Positions 1-8,053 of a DNA stretch of 64,000 nucleotides are shown in pieces. The first letter of the stretch is position 1, and the number at the start of each line of letters is the position of its first letter. Under the pieces are notes generated by a model. The model saw nothing but the letters and a program-made list of their open reading frames with translations, had not been told where the DNA came from and did no database searches. The position numbers were made by a program, and so were the translations under genes. Source of the stretch: CAYFLR01 sp964343805 (GTDB lineage Bacteria > Bdellovibrionota_B > Oligoflexia > CAYFLR01); the NCBI GenBank assembly GCA_964343805.1, contig CAYFLR010000017.1, forward strand, positions 1-64,000, written 5' to 3'.

Positions 1-216
1 AGAGTCCTTGTCAAATTGGATGATCAGATGAATGTGATTAGACAAAATACAATAGCTTGATAGAGCAATACCCGGTTTCTTTGAGAGTAAATTTAGTATG
101 TGGGTGATTTTTTTTATTAAATGAGGATGCTTGAAATTTACCCCCGGCACATGAGTTTTAACGGCCACATGATGGGGCTTGCCTTTTGTATACTTTCTCG
201 CCTTATGTGGAATCAT
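1..216 (-). CDS. REP-associated Y1 (HUH) transposase, N-terminal part, runs off left edge
   Basis: This open frame has no stop before base 1, so only the first 72 residues are visible. It begins MIPHKARKYTKGKPHHV and reaches SNHIHLIIQFDKDS. The segment HIHLI is the His-hydrophobic-His (HUH) pair that binds the metal in Y1 transposases of the IS200/IS605 and RAYT type. The usual catalytic Tyr would lie beyond the window edge. The start is supported by AAGGAG about seven bases upstream of the ATG. Proteins of this family cut and join single-stranded DNA, and the RAYT branch is tied to REP palindromes. Family-level identity is fairly secure. Whether it is an active IS200-like element or a domesticated RAYT cannot be told from this part. 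Confidence 0.82.
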   Translation of the reverse strand, partial: MIPHKARKYTKGKPHHVAVKTHVPGVNFKHPHLIKKITHILNLLSKKPGIALSSYCILSNHIHLIIQFDKDS

Positions 217-520
217 GCAGTCTCCTTCGCAATGAATAAGCTATGAAATTATAGCTAAAAAAGCAATAAAAAAGTAGAAATCAATCAATTATTAACATAA
301 TGTTTTTACAATTATTTTTTCTCAGCCCCAAGGATTTTAGGAGGTCAGTAAATAAACCAAATTCCCTTTTCAAATGACACCTTATTTTCCCATTTTGTTG
401 CAAGCTTTAGGGACAATTCTGGTAATGGGAATTTGTTCGGTTTTCTGTGGCGAAGAAGGTTGGTAAGATGGGAGTTAAGAAAGACGAAGGTCATCTGGAA
501 AAAACACTGAGGTCTAACTT
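217..520. other. Intergenic region between transposase and nuclease genes
   Basis: This is AT-rich spacer between divergent genes. It should hold the promoters of the leftward transposase and the rightward nuclease. An AGGAGG at about 341-346 has no start codon at a suitable distance. A 30-codon frame at 374-466 could encode a short hydrophobic peptide but lacks a convincing ribosome site. I see no tRNA or strong hairpin here. Confidence 0.5.
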
Positions 521-1132
521 ATGCATTATCTAATATTTACCATGTTATTTGATATCTTTACATTAAGTGCAAATACTAAAATCTGCACCCACGACAAAAC
601 CACCTTTCGCTGTGTTAAATACATCAGTAATTATGATGGGGACACCATCACGGTCAAAATTCCAGGAGCTCATGATCTATTTGGAGATAATGTCTCCATT
701 CGAATCGCCGGGATAGATACTCCCGAAATTAAAACCAAAAACAATTGTGAAAAACAAAAAGGGCGTTCAGCCAAAAAGCTGGTTGCAAACCTTTTAAAAA
801 ACGCCAAATCCATTGAGTTAAGGCATGCCAAAAGAGGAAAGTATTTTAGGATTGTGGCAGATGTAATCGCGGATGGAGTCTCTATTTCATCATTACTTAT
901 TAAAAATAAATTAGCAGTGCCCTATGATGGAGGGACAAAAAAGAGAATTAATTGGTGTTCATATAATGGATCCACTCCCTTAAAAGCCAAGGCTAAGACC
1001 AAAAAATCTAAGCTAAAAAAGCCTTTCTGTGGGAATGGAATTTGTAACCTGAAGACCGATAAAAAAGGGAGAAACTACTGCGTTTGCAAAGGGCGAAAAG
1101 GTCGGGCTAACAAATCATGTTGTCAACCTTGA
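521..1132 (+). CDS. Exported staphylococcal-nuclease-like (TNase/SNase) protein with Cys-rich tail
   Basis: The 203-residue product starts with a short hydrophobic stretch (MHYLIFTMLFDIFTLSA) that looks like an export signal. Residues about 30-145 carry the SNase pattern: YDGDTI, then RIAGIDTPE with the Arg, Asp and Glu used in calcium binding and catalysis, and a later Arg in KYFRIVADV. SNase proteins cut DNA and RNA with calcium. The last 35 residues are unusual: a Lys-rich linker and six cysteines (CGNGIC, YCVC, SCC) that resemble an EGF-like or other disulfide-knotted module. GAGG eight bases upstream supports the start. The 3' end overlaps the convergent dehydrogenase gene by 10 bases. 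The nuclease fold is likely; the role (nutrient DNA use or prey DNA breakdown) is inference. Confidence 0.8.
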   Translation: MHYLIFTMLFDIFTLSANTKICTHDKTTFRCVKYISNYDGDTITVKIPGAHDLFGDNVSIRIAGIDTPEIKTKNNCEKQKGRSAKKLVANLLKNAKSIELRHAKRGKYFRIVADVIADGVSISSLLIKNKLAVPYDGGTKKRINWCSYNGSTPLKAKAKTKKSKLKKPFCGNGICNLKTDKKGRNYCVCKGRKGRANKSCCQP

Positions 1133-2058
1133 TAGTCAGATAGGTTTCCTACTAAGTTCGGTGGGGATTTTCCTTGAAAAACCGACACAACATTAGTTGC
1201 AGCCATCAAAGACATTTTGTTTCTAGCTTCATGGGTAGCACTCGCCACATGAGGAACCGCTAGCAGGTTTTTCATTTTTAACAAAGAGTCTGCAATTTGG
1301 GGTTCAAATTCAAAAACATCTAAGGCAGCACCGGCTATAATCCCTTGAGCTAAAGCCTCAATCAAATCCTCTTCTTTGACCACCACACCCCTAGCAGTAT
1401 TGATCAAAAAAGCAGAGCTCTTCATAATCTTCAATGTATTTTTATTGATTAGGTATTTAGTTTTTTCATTGGAAGGAACATGCAAAGAGACAAAGTCAGA
1501 CTCTCTTAAGAGTTCTTCCAAAGAAACATGCTTAGCTCCGACCTGCTCTTCCATTTCTAAATTCGGTCGAGGAGAAGCATATAACACTCTCATATCAAAA
1601 CCTCTAGAACGAAGAGCCGTAGCAGTGCCTATTCTCCCAGCCCCAATTATTCCTAAGGTTTTTCCACTGATTTCATGGCCTAAAAGTAAGGTGGCTGACC
1701 ACCCTTTAAATCGCCCCTGCTTAAGATACTCTTCAGACTCACTGAGTCTCCGAGAAATAGACATCATTAAAGCCCATGCCATATCTGCAGTGGTATCGGT
1801 GAGAACTCCAGGGGTATTGGTAACGAAAACACCCTTTTTTTGAGCATAAGAAATATCAATATTATCAAAGCCCACCGCATAATTAGCAATAACTTTGAGA
1901 GAACTATTCTCCATAAGACTCTGATCAATTTTATCGGTAAGAAGACAGACTAAAGCCTGGGCATCTTGAATCCTCGCTTGCAGTTCTTCCTTAGAAAGTG
2001 GGGTATCTTTAGGATTAACCCAAACACTTCCTACCTCTTCTAACTTTTTTATTCCCAC
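1123..2058 (-). CDS. D-isomer-specific 2-hydroxyacid dehydrogenase (glyoxylate/hydroxypyruvate reductase-like)
   Basis: The NAD(P)-dependent dehydrogenase family is shown by the Rossmann motif GIIGAGRIG (residues about 137-145), the catalytic Arg in NTARG, the Glu in FEFEP and the catalytic His in PHVASAT. Enzymes of this group reduce 2-oxoacids such as glyoxylate or hydroxypyruvate in the cytoplasm. The best usable start is GTG at 2058, inside the end of arsC. The seven codons just upstream read VSRPIPE, which is the conserved first strand of the family, but a TAA at 2080-2082 closes the frame before any standard start. The N-terminus is therefore about a dozen residues shorter than usual, or the sequence has an error or mutation here. 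Substrate is not predictable. Confidence 0.85.
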   Translation of the reverse strand: MGIKKLEEVGSVWVNPKDTPLSKEELQARIQDAQALVCLLTDKIDQSLMENSSLKVIANYAVGFDNIDISYAQKKGVFVTNTPGVLTDTTADMAWALMMSISRRLSESEEYLKQGRFKGWSATLLLGHEISGKTLGIIGAGRIGTATALRSRGFDMRVLYASPRPNLEMEEQVGAKHVSLEELLRESDFVSLHVPSNEKTKYLINKNTLKIMKSSAFLINTARGVVVKEEDLIEALAQGIIAGAALDVFEFEPQIADSLLKMKNLLAVPHVASATHEARNKMSLMAATNVVSVFQGKSPPNLVGNLSDYQG

Positions 2059-2423
2059 CTCTGGAATAGGGCGAGATACTTAATAAACTCGATAAAGTTT
2101 TCTGGAGGACGGCCAATGGCAGCAGCTTTTTCGGTAACCAGAATAGGTCTTTCAAGTAAAATGGGATTTTTTAGAATCAAAGCCATTAAATCATCATCAG
2201 ACATCTCTTTTAAATTAAGTCCTAACTCTTTAACCACCTTCTCTTTGGTACGCATCACCTCTAGGGGTGACTTATCTAGCTTTTTAAAAAGAGCTTTTAA
2301 TTCATCAATTGTCATTTCTTCTTTTAGATACTCTTTTATATCAAATTTAAAACCGGCTTTGTTTAAGATTTCTAAACCTTGTCTGCTTTTAGAACACCTG
2401 GGATTATGATAATAAGTTGCCAT
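2049..2423 (-). CDS. arsC: ArsC-family thioredoxin-fold reductase (arsenate reductase-like)
   Basis: The 124-residue protein has YHNPRCSKSRQGLEIL at its start, with the active-site Cys of the ArsC/Spx/YffB group. It also has RPILVTEKAAAIGRPPE near the end, with the two Arg residues that shape the oxyanion site in glutaredoxin-dependent arsenate reductases. AGGAG lies just upstream of the ATG. The C-terminus runs about nine residues past the usual end of the family (after ENFIEFIK) and overlaps the downstream dehydrogenase start. No arsB or arsR is nearby, so an arsenate role is uncertain; a general thiol reductase of the same fold is equally possible. Confidence 0.8.
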   Translation of the reverse strand: MATYYHNPRCSKSRQGLEILNKAGFKFDIKEYLKEEMTIDELKALFKKLDKSPLEVMRTKEKVVKELGLNLKEMSDDDLMALILKNPILLERPILVTEKAAAIGRPPENFIEFIKYLALFQRWE

Positions 2424-2473
2424 TAGAGCTCCTCTTTATTTGGATGAATAATTAGAAGCTCTTTTTTAACATT

Positions 2474-2998
2474 TTACTTTTGATATGTAAAATCTGTGGA
2501 AGAGGGCTCTTCAGTTTTCACATAATATCCCTCTTCATTGAAATTGACTTCTTGGTATTTAGTATTCCCCAATATATAGGTATAGTCTTCAGGAACCACA
2601 TTATTAATTAAATATTCAACTTCTTTGATACAGCTTCCGCACTTAGTCATTTCTCCACCAATTTCATAAGAGAGTGTAATTTCGTTATCTTTACGCTCTG
2701 CTTTTCCGTTAATCACACTGAGGCCGCAATTTAATTGAATATTAGCTTTTATCAATAAATTTCCATCTTCAAAACTTCGATAGAAAACTCCTAAGGGCTT
2801 AGACTCACCCGTTAACAAAAGACGTTGTACGCATCCATTGTATTGAAAAACTCCCCAGCTAATTATTTCCTCTTTTTGAACAGGTGCTTTTGATATCTTC
2901 TCCACTGATTTAGCTTCTCTCGGCTTGATCAAATTTTCGGTTACACCGCAACCAAAGACCTGTATAAAAATAAGTATTAAGAATGTTAGTTTAATCAT
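2474..2998 (-). CDS. Lipoprotein of unknown function, tandem paralogue B
   Basis: The 174-residue product has a signal peptide ending in the lipobox VFGC, so it should be lipid-anchored. The mature part shares a pattern with the protein encoded just upstream. Both have a GCxxxxLL-like segment near the start, a DGxLxIKANxxxNCG stretch, a CGSCIxxVE block, then DYTYIxGxxxYxxxxFNEEGYYV. Four cysteines are conserved between the two, which suggests two disulfides. The two genes are three bases apart and probably co-transcribed. No known domain is recognised. The region is a simple duplication with divergence. Confidence 0.75.
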   Translation of the reverse strand: MIKLTFLILIFIQVFGCGVTENLIKPREAKSVEKISKAPVQKEEIISWGVFQYNGCVQRLLLTGESKPLGVFYRSFEDGNLLIKANIQLNCGLSVINGKAERKDNEITLSYEIGGEMTKCGSCIKEVEYLINNVVPEDYTYILGNTKYQEVNFNEEGYYVKTEEPSSTDFTYQK

Positions 2999-3001
2999 CT
3001 T

Positions 3002-3451
3002 CTAGTCCTTTTTAAATGTTGGTTCGCCCACATAAAAACCTTCTTCATTAAATTTTTTATCCTCGTAGTGAAACCGTCCCCAAATATAGGTGTAGTCTTT
3101 CTCCTCCATATTATTCAGGGTAAACTCAACGGGATGAATACATGAACCGCACCGATTCCCTTCTCCTGAGGTTTCAATTGACAGCTTAATCGAATTGCCC
3201 TTTTTTTCTACATTTCCAGACTCAATCTGACGGCCACAGTTAATACCTACATTGGCTTTTATTATTAAATCTCCATCTATATATTCTCTTTTATAAATAC
3301 CAGACCGCTGGGCTTCAGGTGCTAAAAAAGCCTTTCCAATACAACCCTCCGAGGAAAACGATCCCCATTTAGGATCGGTACTGCAATTTAATGCAAAGCT
3401 AAAAAACATCAAAGTTAGAATTATTTTAGTTATTGTTATTATGTTTTGCAT
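3002..3451 (-). CDS. Lipoprotein of unknown function, tandem paralogue A
   Basis: I choose the ATG at 3451 (MQNIITITKIILTLMFF) rather than a longer frame from 3505, because GGAGG sits six bases upstream and the shorter protein begins with a clean lipoprotein signal ending ALNC. The 149-residue product is a paralogue of the next gene. It has the same cysteine-centred blocks (GCIGKAFL, IIKANVGINCG, CGSCIHPVEF) and the same DYTYIWGRFHYEDKKFNEEG ending. It is probably exported and lipid-anchored. Function is unknown. An AT-rich spacer separates it from the divergent hsp20 gene. Confidence 0.75.
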   Translation of the reverse strand: MQNIITITKIILTLMFFSFALNCSTDPKWGSFSSEGCIGKAFLAPEAQRSGIYKREYIDGDLIIKANVGINCGRQIESGNVEKKGNSIKLSIETSGEGNRCGSCIHPVEFTLNNMEEKDYTYIWGRFHYEDKKFNEEGFYVGEPTFKKD

Positions 3452-3918
3452 TATTTCCTCCCCAAAATGAAAGACAGTAAGTTTGTCGACAATTCTGGCT
3501 TTCAACCTTAGGGAGGTTAAATACCCTTTTTATTTTAACAACTTATACAATTAGTTTTTAGGGCAATTTTTCACCAGTTTTATATGCGTATAATTACTAT
3601 ATTATTTTTTTTATATACTTTAATATCTTGTATTTTATAATTTTTTTAGTTATATATTTTTGCTAATAAATTATTATTTATTAATTTTAAAATTCAAAAC
3701 ATCCCAATGGGAACCAAACTTCCCTCCAAAAACCCACATACGAGAACACACATTCCCATTCCAAATACACCAACAACCCTTACCTTAGCATCTATTTGAT
3801 ATTACTTATTTTTTTACTTTGGCACACCCCTTGCTATAGAAAAGAATCAACCGCTGAGAAAAACAGCAAAAGGAAAACAACGAATTTAATTATTAATATA
3901 ATCACTTAGGAGGACATC
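3452..3918. other. AT-rich divergent intergenic region upstream of hsp20
   Basis: This spacer holds the promoter region for the leftward lipoprotein pair and the sigma-54 promoter of hsp20, listed separately. About 110 bases before that promoter lies a small palindrome, TCCCA-A-TGGGA at 3702-3712, at a distance where enhancer-binding proteins often bind. That role is speculative. No RNA gene is visible. Confidence 0.5.
3820..3834 (+). promoter_or_regulatory. Sigma-54 (-24/-12) promoter of hsp20
   Basis: The sequence TGGCACACCCCTTGC matches the sigma-54 consensus TGGCAC-N5-TTGC. The invariant GG (3821-3822) and GC (3833-3834) are separated by exactly ten bases, as required. Transcription would start near 3846, leaving a leader of about 70 bases before the ATG at 3919. 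A sigma-54 activator gene of the NtrC/NtrX class is present in the same window at 35568-36938, but a direct link is only inference. Confidence 0.85.
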
Positions 3919-4332
3919 ATGTTAACACTTTATAAACCCCAAAGAAATTCATTAGAAAGCCTTTTTAACAACACATTTGATCACTTTTGGAATGAAAACC
4001 GAACCTTAGATTTTAGCCCCCGCACAGATATCCAAGAAGAAGACGATAAATACCTGGTGCGAATGGATATGCCTGGAGTTGACAAAGAAAATGTAAAGAT
4101 AGAGGTGGAGGATGGTTATCTCACCGTATCCGGTGAAAGGAAATCACAGCAAGATGAGAAACAAGATAACTGGATCCGATGTGAAAGATCCTACGGAAAA
4201 TTCAGCCGCTCTTTTAAACTGGGCGGAAATGTCAATGAAGAAGGAATTCACGCTGACTTCAAGAATGGTGAGTTGACTCTCTCCCTACCTAAAGCCGAAA
4301 AAGCCCAAAAGAAGCTCATATCCATTAACTAG
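3919..4332 (+). CDS. hsp20: Small heat-shock protein, Hsp20/alpha-crystallin family
   Basis: The 137-residue cytoplasmic chaperone binds unfolding proteins and keeps them soluble for DnaK-type refolding. The alpha-crystallin domain covers residues about 33-130, with the typical DMPGVDKENVKIEVEDG and GYLTVSGERK strands and the FxRSFKL block. The C-terminal ISI tripeptide fits the IxI motif used in oligomer assembly. AGGAGG lies seven bases before the start. The gene stands alone behind a sigma-54 promoter, which is not the commonest control for this family (heat-shock sigma-32 or ROSE thermometers are more usual). Confidence 0.95.
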   Translation: MLTLYKPQRNSLESLFNNTFDHFWNENRTLDFSPRTDIQEEDDKYLVRMDMPGVDKENVKIEVEDGYLTVSGERKSQQDEKQDNWIRCERSYGKFSRSFKLGGNVNEEGIHADFKNGELTLSLPKAEKAQKKLISIN

Positions 4333-4370
4333 AACAACCTACGCACCCCCCCTTAGAGAGTTGACAGCAG

Positions 4371-4397
4371 AAGAGCCCCTAGAAAGGAGGGGCTCTT
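4371..4397 (+). terminator. Strong hairpin downstream of hsp20, possible terminator
   Basis: A perfect 10-bp stem (AAGAGCCCCT with AGGGGCTCTT) closes a 7-base loop, 39 bases after the hsp20 stop. It is followed by A residues, not a T-tract, so it is not a canonical intrinsic terminator. It may protect the mRNA 3' end or act with Rho. Confidence 0.4.
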
Positions 4398-4583
4398 AAA
4401 AAGCAACCTCACCTTCCGTGTTGAAATTATGTTGAAAGATTTAGAATGGAGAGGTTTTTAAGCATAAATCAAACCCACACATCTATCTAAAATTATTATA
4501 CTTTTATCTAAATCTCAACTCCACTTGTAGGTTTCCGATAGGCCTGTTGATATCTATATTATAGTAATAAATGAAATGAACCC

Positions 4584-6812
4584 ATGGTGAATCTACGTTC
4601 CATAGGCTTAGCAGTAACTCTCATTGCACTGGTAATCCTTATTTTATCAGGATGTAAAAGGCGTCTTACGCCCACATCCAAGCTCCTTAATAACAGAGAG
4701 TCCAATCATGTTGTGAGAACAAACCCCCTAGACTTTAATCATAAATTTGTCACCGATCTGGAAGGACGCATTGAACCTCTGATGGAAAACTTAGAAGCTT
4801 TGGGTCTCAAAATGAAAGGCAACCAACTCGATTTTTTACATCCCAATACTCGATTGGTTTTCGGAGGAGATGTTTCAGATCGAGGATCTCATAGCATCGA
4901 AATTCGCCGTCTCTTATTAAGCCTCAAAGAGAAATACCCTGATCGTGTCACTCTCATCTGGGGAAATCGAGATTTAAACAAGTTGGGTTTATTAATCACG
5001 GAAAAGAGGCTGGAAAAGCTATCCAATAATGGTTTGTCAGATCATGACTATATCGAGTGGCTCTCTAAGAAACAATCTATTCCCAAAAGTAAACGACAAA
5101 AACTAGACAAAGCAAACACCACCCTCAATCGAGTTCTTTATCATTTTGAAACCACCGGATGCTCCAATTGCCTTGAATTCCATCAAGCAGAACTCGCCAG
5201 AATCAAAGGAGAAAAAGTGACGCTTGCGGAAGCGGCTAAAGATTATATTGAAAGTTTAAGACCAGGAGGTGAATTTTATAAATTCCTTTCAAAAGGTCAA
5301 TTTGCAGCCCAATTTGGATCCGCTTTAGTCGTTCATGGACAGGTGAATGGAGAGAATATAGGGGTGGTACCTGAAAGATTAGTAAAATGTAACGGCATTG
5401 GAGAGTGGACTCGAGAACTCAATAAATGGGGCCAAGCTAAACTCTCATCTCTTACAAAGCAGAAAGCACCCACTCCAGAATTCAATCAGCCAAGTTTTAA
5501 TCCGGACAGACTAGATGGAATTCGAAGGATTGTCCAGTATGCTGATTCAAATTGGGACCCCAATTTGGGCAAAAGTTTTAGCAACGAAAATAGTGTGGTT
5601 TATGCCACCCGAAACAAAGAAAAAGATAACTTTCGGTTACCCAAGAGAGATGTGATTGATATGTTCCGAGCAGAAGGTATCACTACCCTCATCGTAGGTC
5701 ACTCACCAGCGGGCAATGTCCCACTTAGTTTAACCACTCAGGGTTTTATTCAAGTAATGGGTGATGTATCTTACAGCAAACTATCCCAAGGGTCAGTAAC
5801 ATTTGATGAGTTAGGAAAAGTTCGCATCCAAGGGAGTGCAGGCATCGGTGAAAAAGTAAACACCGTTCTCAACCCCAGCTCTCCGGATAGCTATTTAGGA
5901 AAACTCACCAATGATGGCTATACGGTGGCAGGAAAAACGGAAACTGGGGACTACCTATTATTCAAATATAAAGGTTTTGAAATTATAGAAAAAACGGCAA
6001 CAGGAGCAGTGTTAGATCAGCTTGAACTAAAAGATCCTTTTTATACCCAAAATCATGACAAAATAGCACAAAGACTGGGACTGATCCGAGAATTACAAAA
6101 AAGAGATGTCAAAGTGATGTCCGTTCCTGAATTAAGTTCCAAAAAATTTAACGGAAAACAATTCTTATATATCTCATCTGACATGCATATTAACATCAAT
6201 GCCAATTCATTTTTTGCTCAACAGAATCTTTGGAGTTGGATTCACCACACATTAANNNNNNNNNNNNNNNNNNNNNNGGGCTTTGAAGTAATTGCCGTTG
6301 CTTCAGAATCCACCACTCCGGAGCAAATTCACTCCCGAGTGAAAAAAGCAGTCATTATGGGAGAACACAGTCTAGAAGCCGGTCTAAATACCCTCAAAGT
6401 TATTCAACAAAAAAATGGAAAAGCTCTCTTTGCAGGTGGGGAATATCACACCCATGCACAAATTGCATTTTCTCGAACATTAGACATTTCCTACCGGGTC
6501 CTCGCAAACACCGCGGGCGCTTCAAATAATGCTCTCAATACAGATTTTCAAGCCCGCTTAGAGACATCACAAGATTTAGTTCATTGGATGAAAGAATCGA
6601 GAGAATCTGCGAAATCAGTTAAAGAAATGGGATTCCCCAATCAAGTTCAAGGATCCTTTCGACCCTATTTCTCACAAACCTCAGACGCAGCTATTAAACA
6701 ATCTCGGCATAGGATTATGAGCTCTTCAGAGGCAAAAGAATTATTCGCTCAAAAACAAAAAGAATTAGTGACTCTGGATATTCATGGGCGAAGTGCTCGA
6801 CACTTTCCGTAA
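4584..6812 (+). CDS. Lipoprotein metallophosphoesterase, N-terminal part of an interrupted gene
   Basis: The N-terminus is a lipoprotein signal ending ILSGC. Residues about 55-430 form a calcineurin/PPP-like phosphoesterase. Its motifs are TDLEG (first metal motif, variant), GGDVSDRG, GNRD (in place of GNHE), LVVHG and IVGHSPAG, which together supply the Asp, Asn and His ligands of a two-metal site. A second region follows, with SSDMHINI and GGEYHTHA, His-rich motifs of unknown meaning. A 22-base gap at 6256-6277 interrupts it. The frame stops at TAA 6810-6812, then stays open in the same frame to 8036, so the intact protein was probably about 1150 residues. It is likely anchored in the periplasm or outer membrane. 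Substrate is unknown. Confidence 0.75.
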   Translation: MVNLRSIGLAVTLIALVILILSGCKRRLTPTSKLLNNRESNHVVRTNPLDFNHKFVTDLEGRIEPLMENLEALGLKMKGNQLDFLHPNTRLVFGGDVSDRGSHSIEIRRLLLSLKEKYPDRVTLIWGNRDLNKLGLLITEKRLEKLSNNGLSDHDYIEWLSKKQSIPKSKRQKLDKANTTLNRVLYHFETTGCSNCLEFHQAELARIKGEKVTLAEAAKDYIESLRPGGEFYKFLSKGQFAAQFGSALVVHGQVNGENIGVVPERLVKCNGIGEWTRELNKWGQAKLSSLTKQKAPTPEFNQPSFNPDRLDGIRRIVQYADSNWDPNLGKSFSNENSVVYATRNKEKDNFRLPKRDVIDMFRAEGITTLIVGHSPAGNVPLSLTTQGFIQVMGDVSYSKLSQGSVTFDELGKVRIQGSAGIGEKVNTVLNPSSPDSYLGKLTNDGYTVAGKTETGDYLLFKYKGFEIIEKTATGAVLDQLELKDPFYTQNHDKIAQRLGLIRELQKRDVKVMSVPELSSKKFNGKQFLYISSDMHININANSFFAQQNLWSWIHHTLXXXXXXXXGFEVIAVASESTTPEQIHSRVKKAVIMGEHSLEAGLNTLKVIQQKNGKALFAGGEYHTHAQIAFSRTLDISYRVLANTAGASNNALNTDFQARLETSQDLVHWMKESRESAKSVKEMGFPNQVQGSFRPYFSQTSDAAIKQSRHRIMSSSEAKELFAQKQKELVTLDIHGRSARHFP
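6256..6277. other. Assembly gap (22 N)
   Basis: Unknown bases inside the phosphoesterase lipoprotein gene. The reading frame is kept across the gap at the given length, which suggests the estimate is close to true. Confidence 0.99.
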
Positions 6813-8036
6813 ACTTCTAAAATAAAAATCATAGAAGCATTAAGTCAATTTGATCCCAGAAGAACCATCATTAATTTAAGTGGTGAAATGACTCAAGGCT
6901 ATGATGTAATCCGGGAACTTGGTTTTGAAACCGTTAAAATTCTTGATGTGCACAACTTTGATCCCTCTACCCAGTTTCCCAAAGAAGTGGAAAGTGTCAT
7001 TGTCATCAGTGAAAAAATTGAAGTTACCGAATTATCGGAGCAGCTCTCAAAATACATTAATTCATTCACCCCCGATGAAAAAAGTCGCCCAGCAGAATAC
7101 TCTTTCCATACCTTTATAGATGGGGAAGCCACCAATCGCTATCTCCGAAAAAAAGGAAAAGAACTGGCTTTTATTGAAATTCCTAGGGAAGCTTTAACCA
7201 AAACCATAGGAGAATTTATAAGTGATTATATTGTCAAACCGACGGGACAACTCTCTACTACAAAACATGTTTTAGCCATTAGAATCACCAATTCCACTAT
7301 GAACCCTTTTGCAGATTTTAGCCCCCAAGAACTAAATAGCGTTAAAACCTTCCTCAATTTAACCCGTCAAATGGGATTCGAATCCGCGCTAGCCCTGGAT
7401 GGGGGAAACAAACCTTTAGGGCAGAAATATTCTCATCTTCCTTTTAATTATGTGATGCAAACAGAAAAACCTGACCTCTCAAGGCAAGCAGAACTTTCTA
7501 AAAAGAAAAATTTCAGAAATAGTTTTGAAGTGGGTGAATTTTACTCTCAGCAAGGGAAAGAACTTGTCACGGTCAAGGTCCCTTTAAGCACTCTAAGGGT
7601 AGAACCAGAAGCATTTAAGAAAGAAGCCGCTAAACTTTTAGCCCCCTATATTGCCTCTGGATCTTCGACCGTTCTCAATGCAAGTATTTACCATGATATT
7701 GCAGGAATACATTACCCCAGCAAATATGACTCTGCCAACCTACGAGAACTCTTTAAACTGGCCCAAGCGAATAAAATGGAGACCGCTCTGCTTGTAAGTC
7801 CTAATGACACCTTTCTGCAGAATACTTCATTGAAAAAGACCGTGGATCATACTTATATATTAACTGAAGGAAATATTGATTTTACCAGTGCATTAGGAGT
7901 ATCAAGAGTGGTATCCAAATCCTTCAGTCAAGTTTTAGAATCTATGGGGGAAGTCAGAACCTATGATAGATCAGCAATGGCCAGACCTTACCCTTACCTT
8001 CAATGTGAGCAACTCCTGCTTCGCATGCCGGACTAA
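6813..8036 (+). pseudogene. C-terminal repeat region of the interrupted phosphoesterase lipoprotein
   Basis: From 6813 the frame is the same as that of the upstream gene, and it is open to 8036. The first Met codon is only at 6888, with no good ribosome site, while the codons before it already encode protein-like sequence (KIIEALSQFDPRRTIINLSG). Repeats support a single gene. KELAFIEIP (Glu codon at 7161) and KELVTVKVP (Glu codon at 7560) are 133 codons apart, and the related KELVTLDIH (Glu codon at 6762), which lies before the stop, is another 133 codons upstream. A shared MGFESALAL / KMETALLV / LGFETVKIL block recurs in each unit. The part is either a separately translated protein of 382 residues or the tail lost by a nonsense change. 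No known domain is recognised. Confidence 0.65.
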
Positions 8037-8053
8037 AGATTAGGAACTAATAT

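Noticed and set aside
374..466. A 30-codon frame that would encode a short hydrophobic peptide.
   Set aside because: It has no ribosome site at a usable distance, and it lies in AT-rich spacer with no conserved feature.
1376..1843. Plus-strand open frame inside the dehydrogenase gene.
   Set aside because: It is the reverse complement of a well-supported coding gene and has no recognisable protein features.
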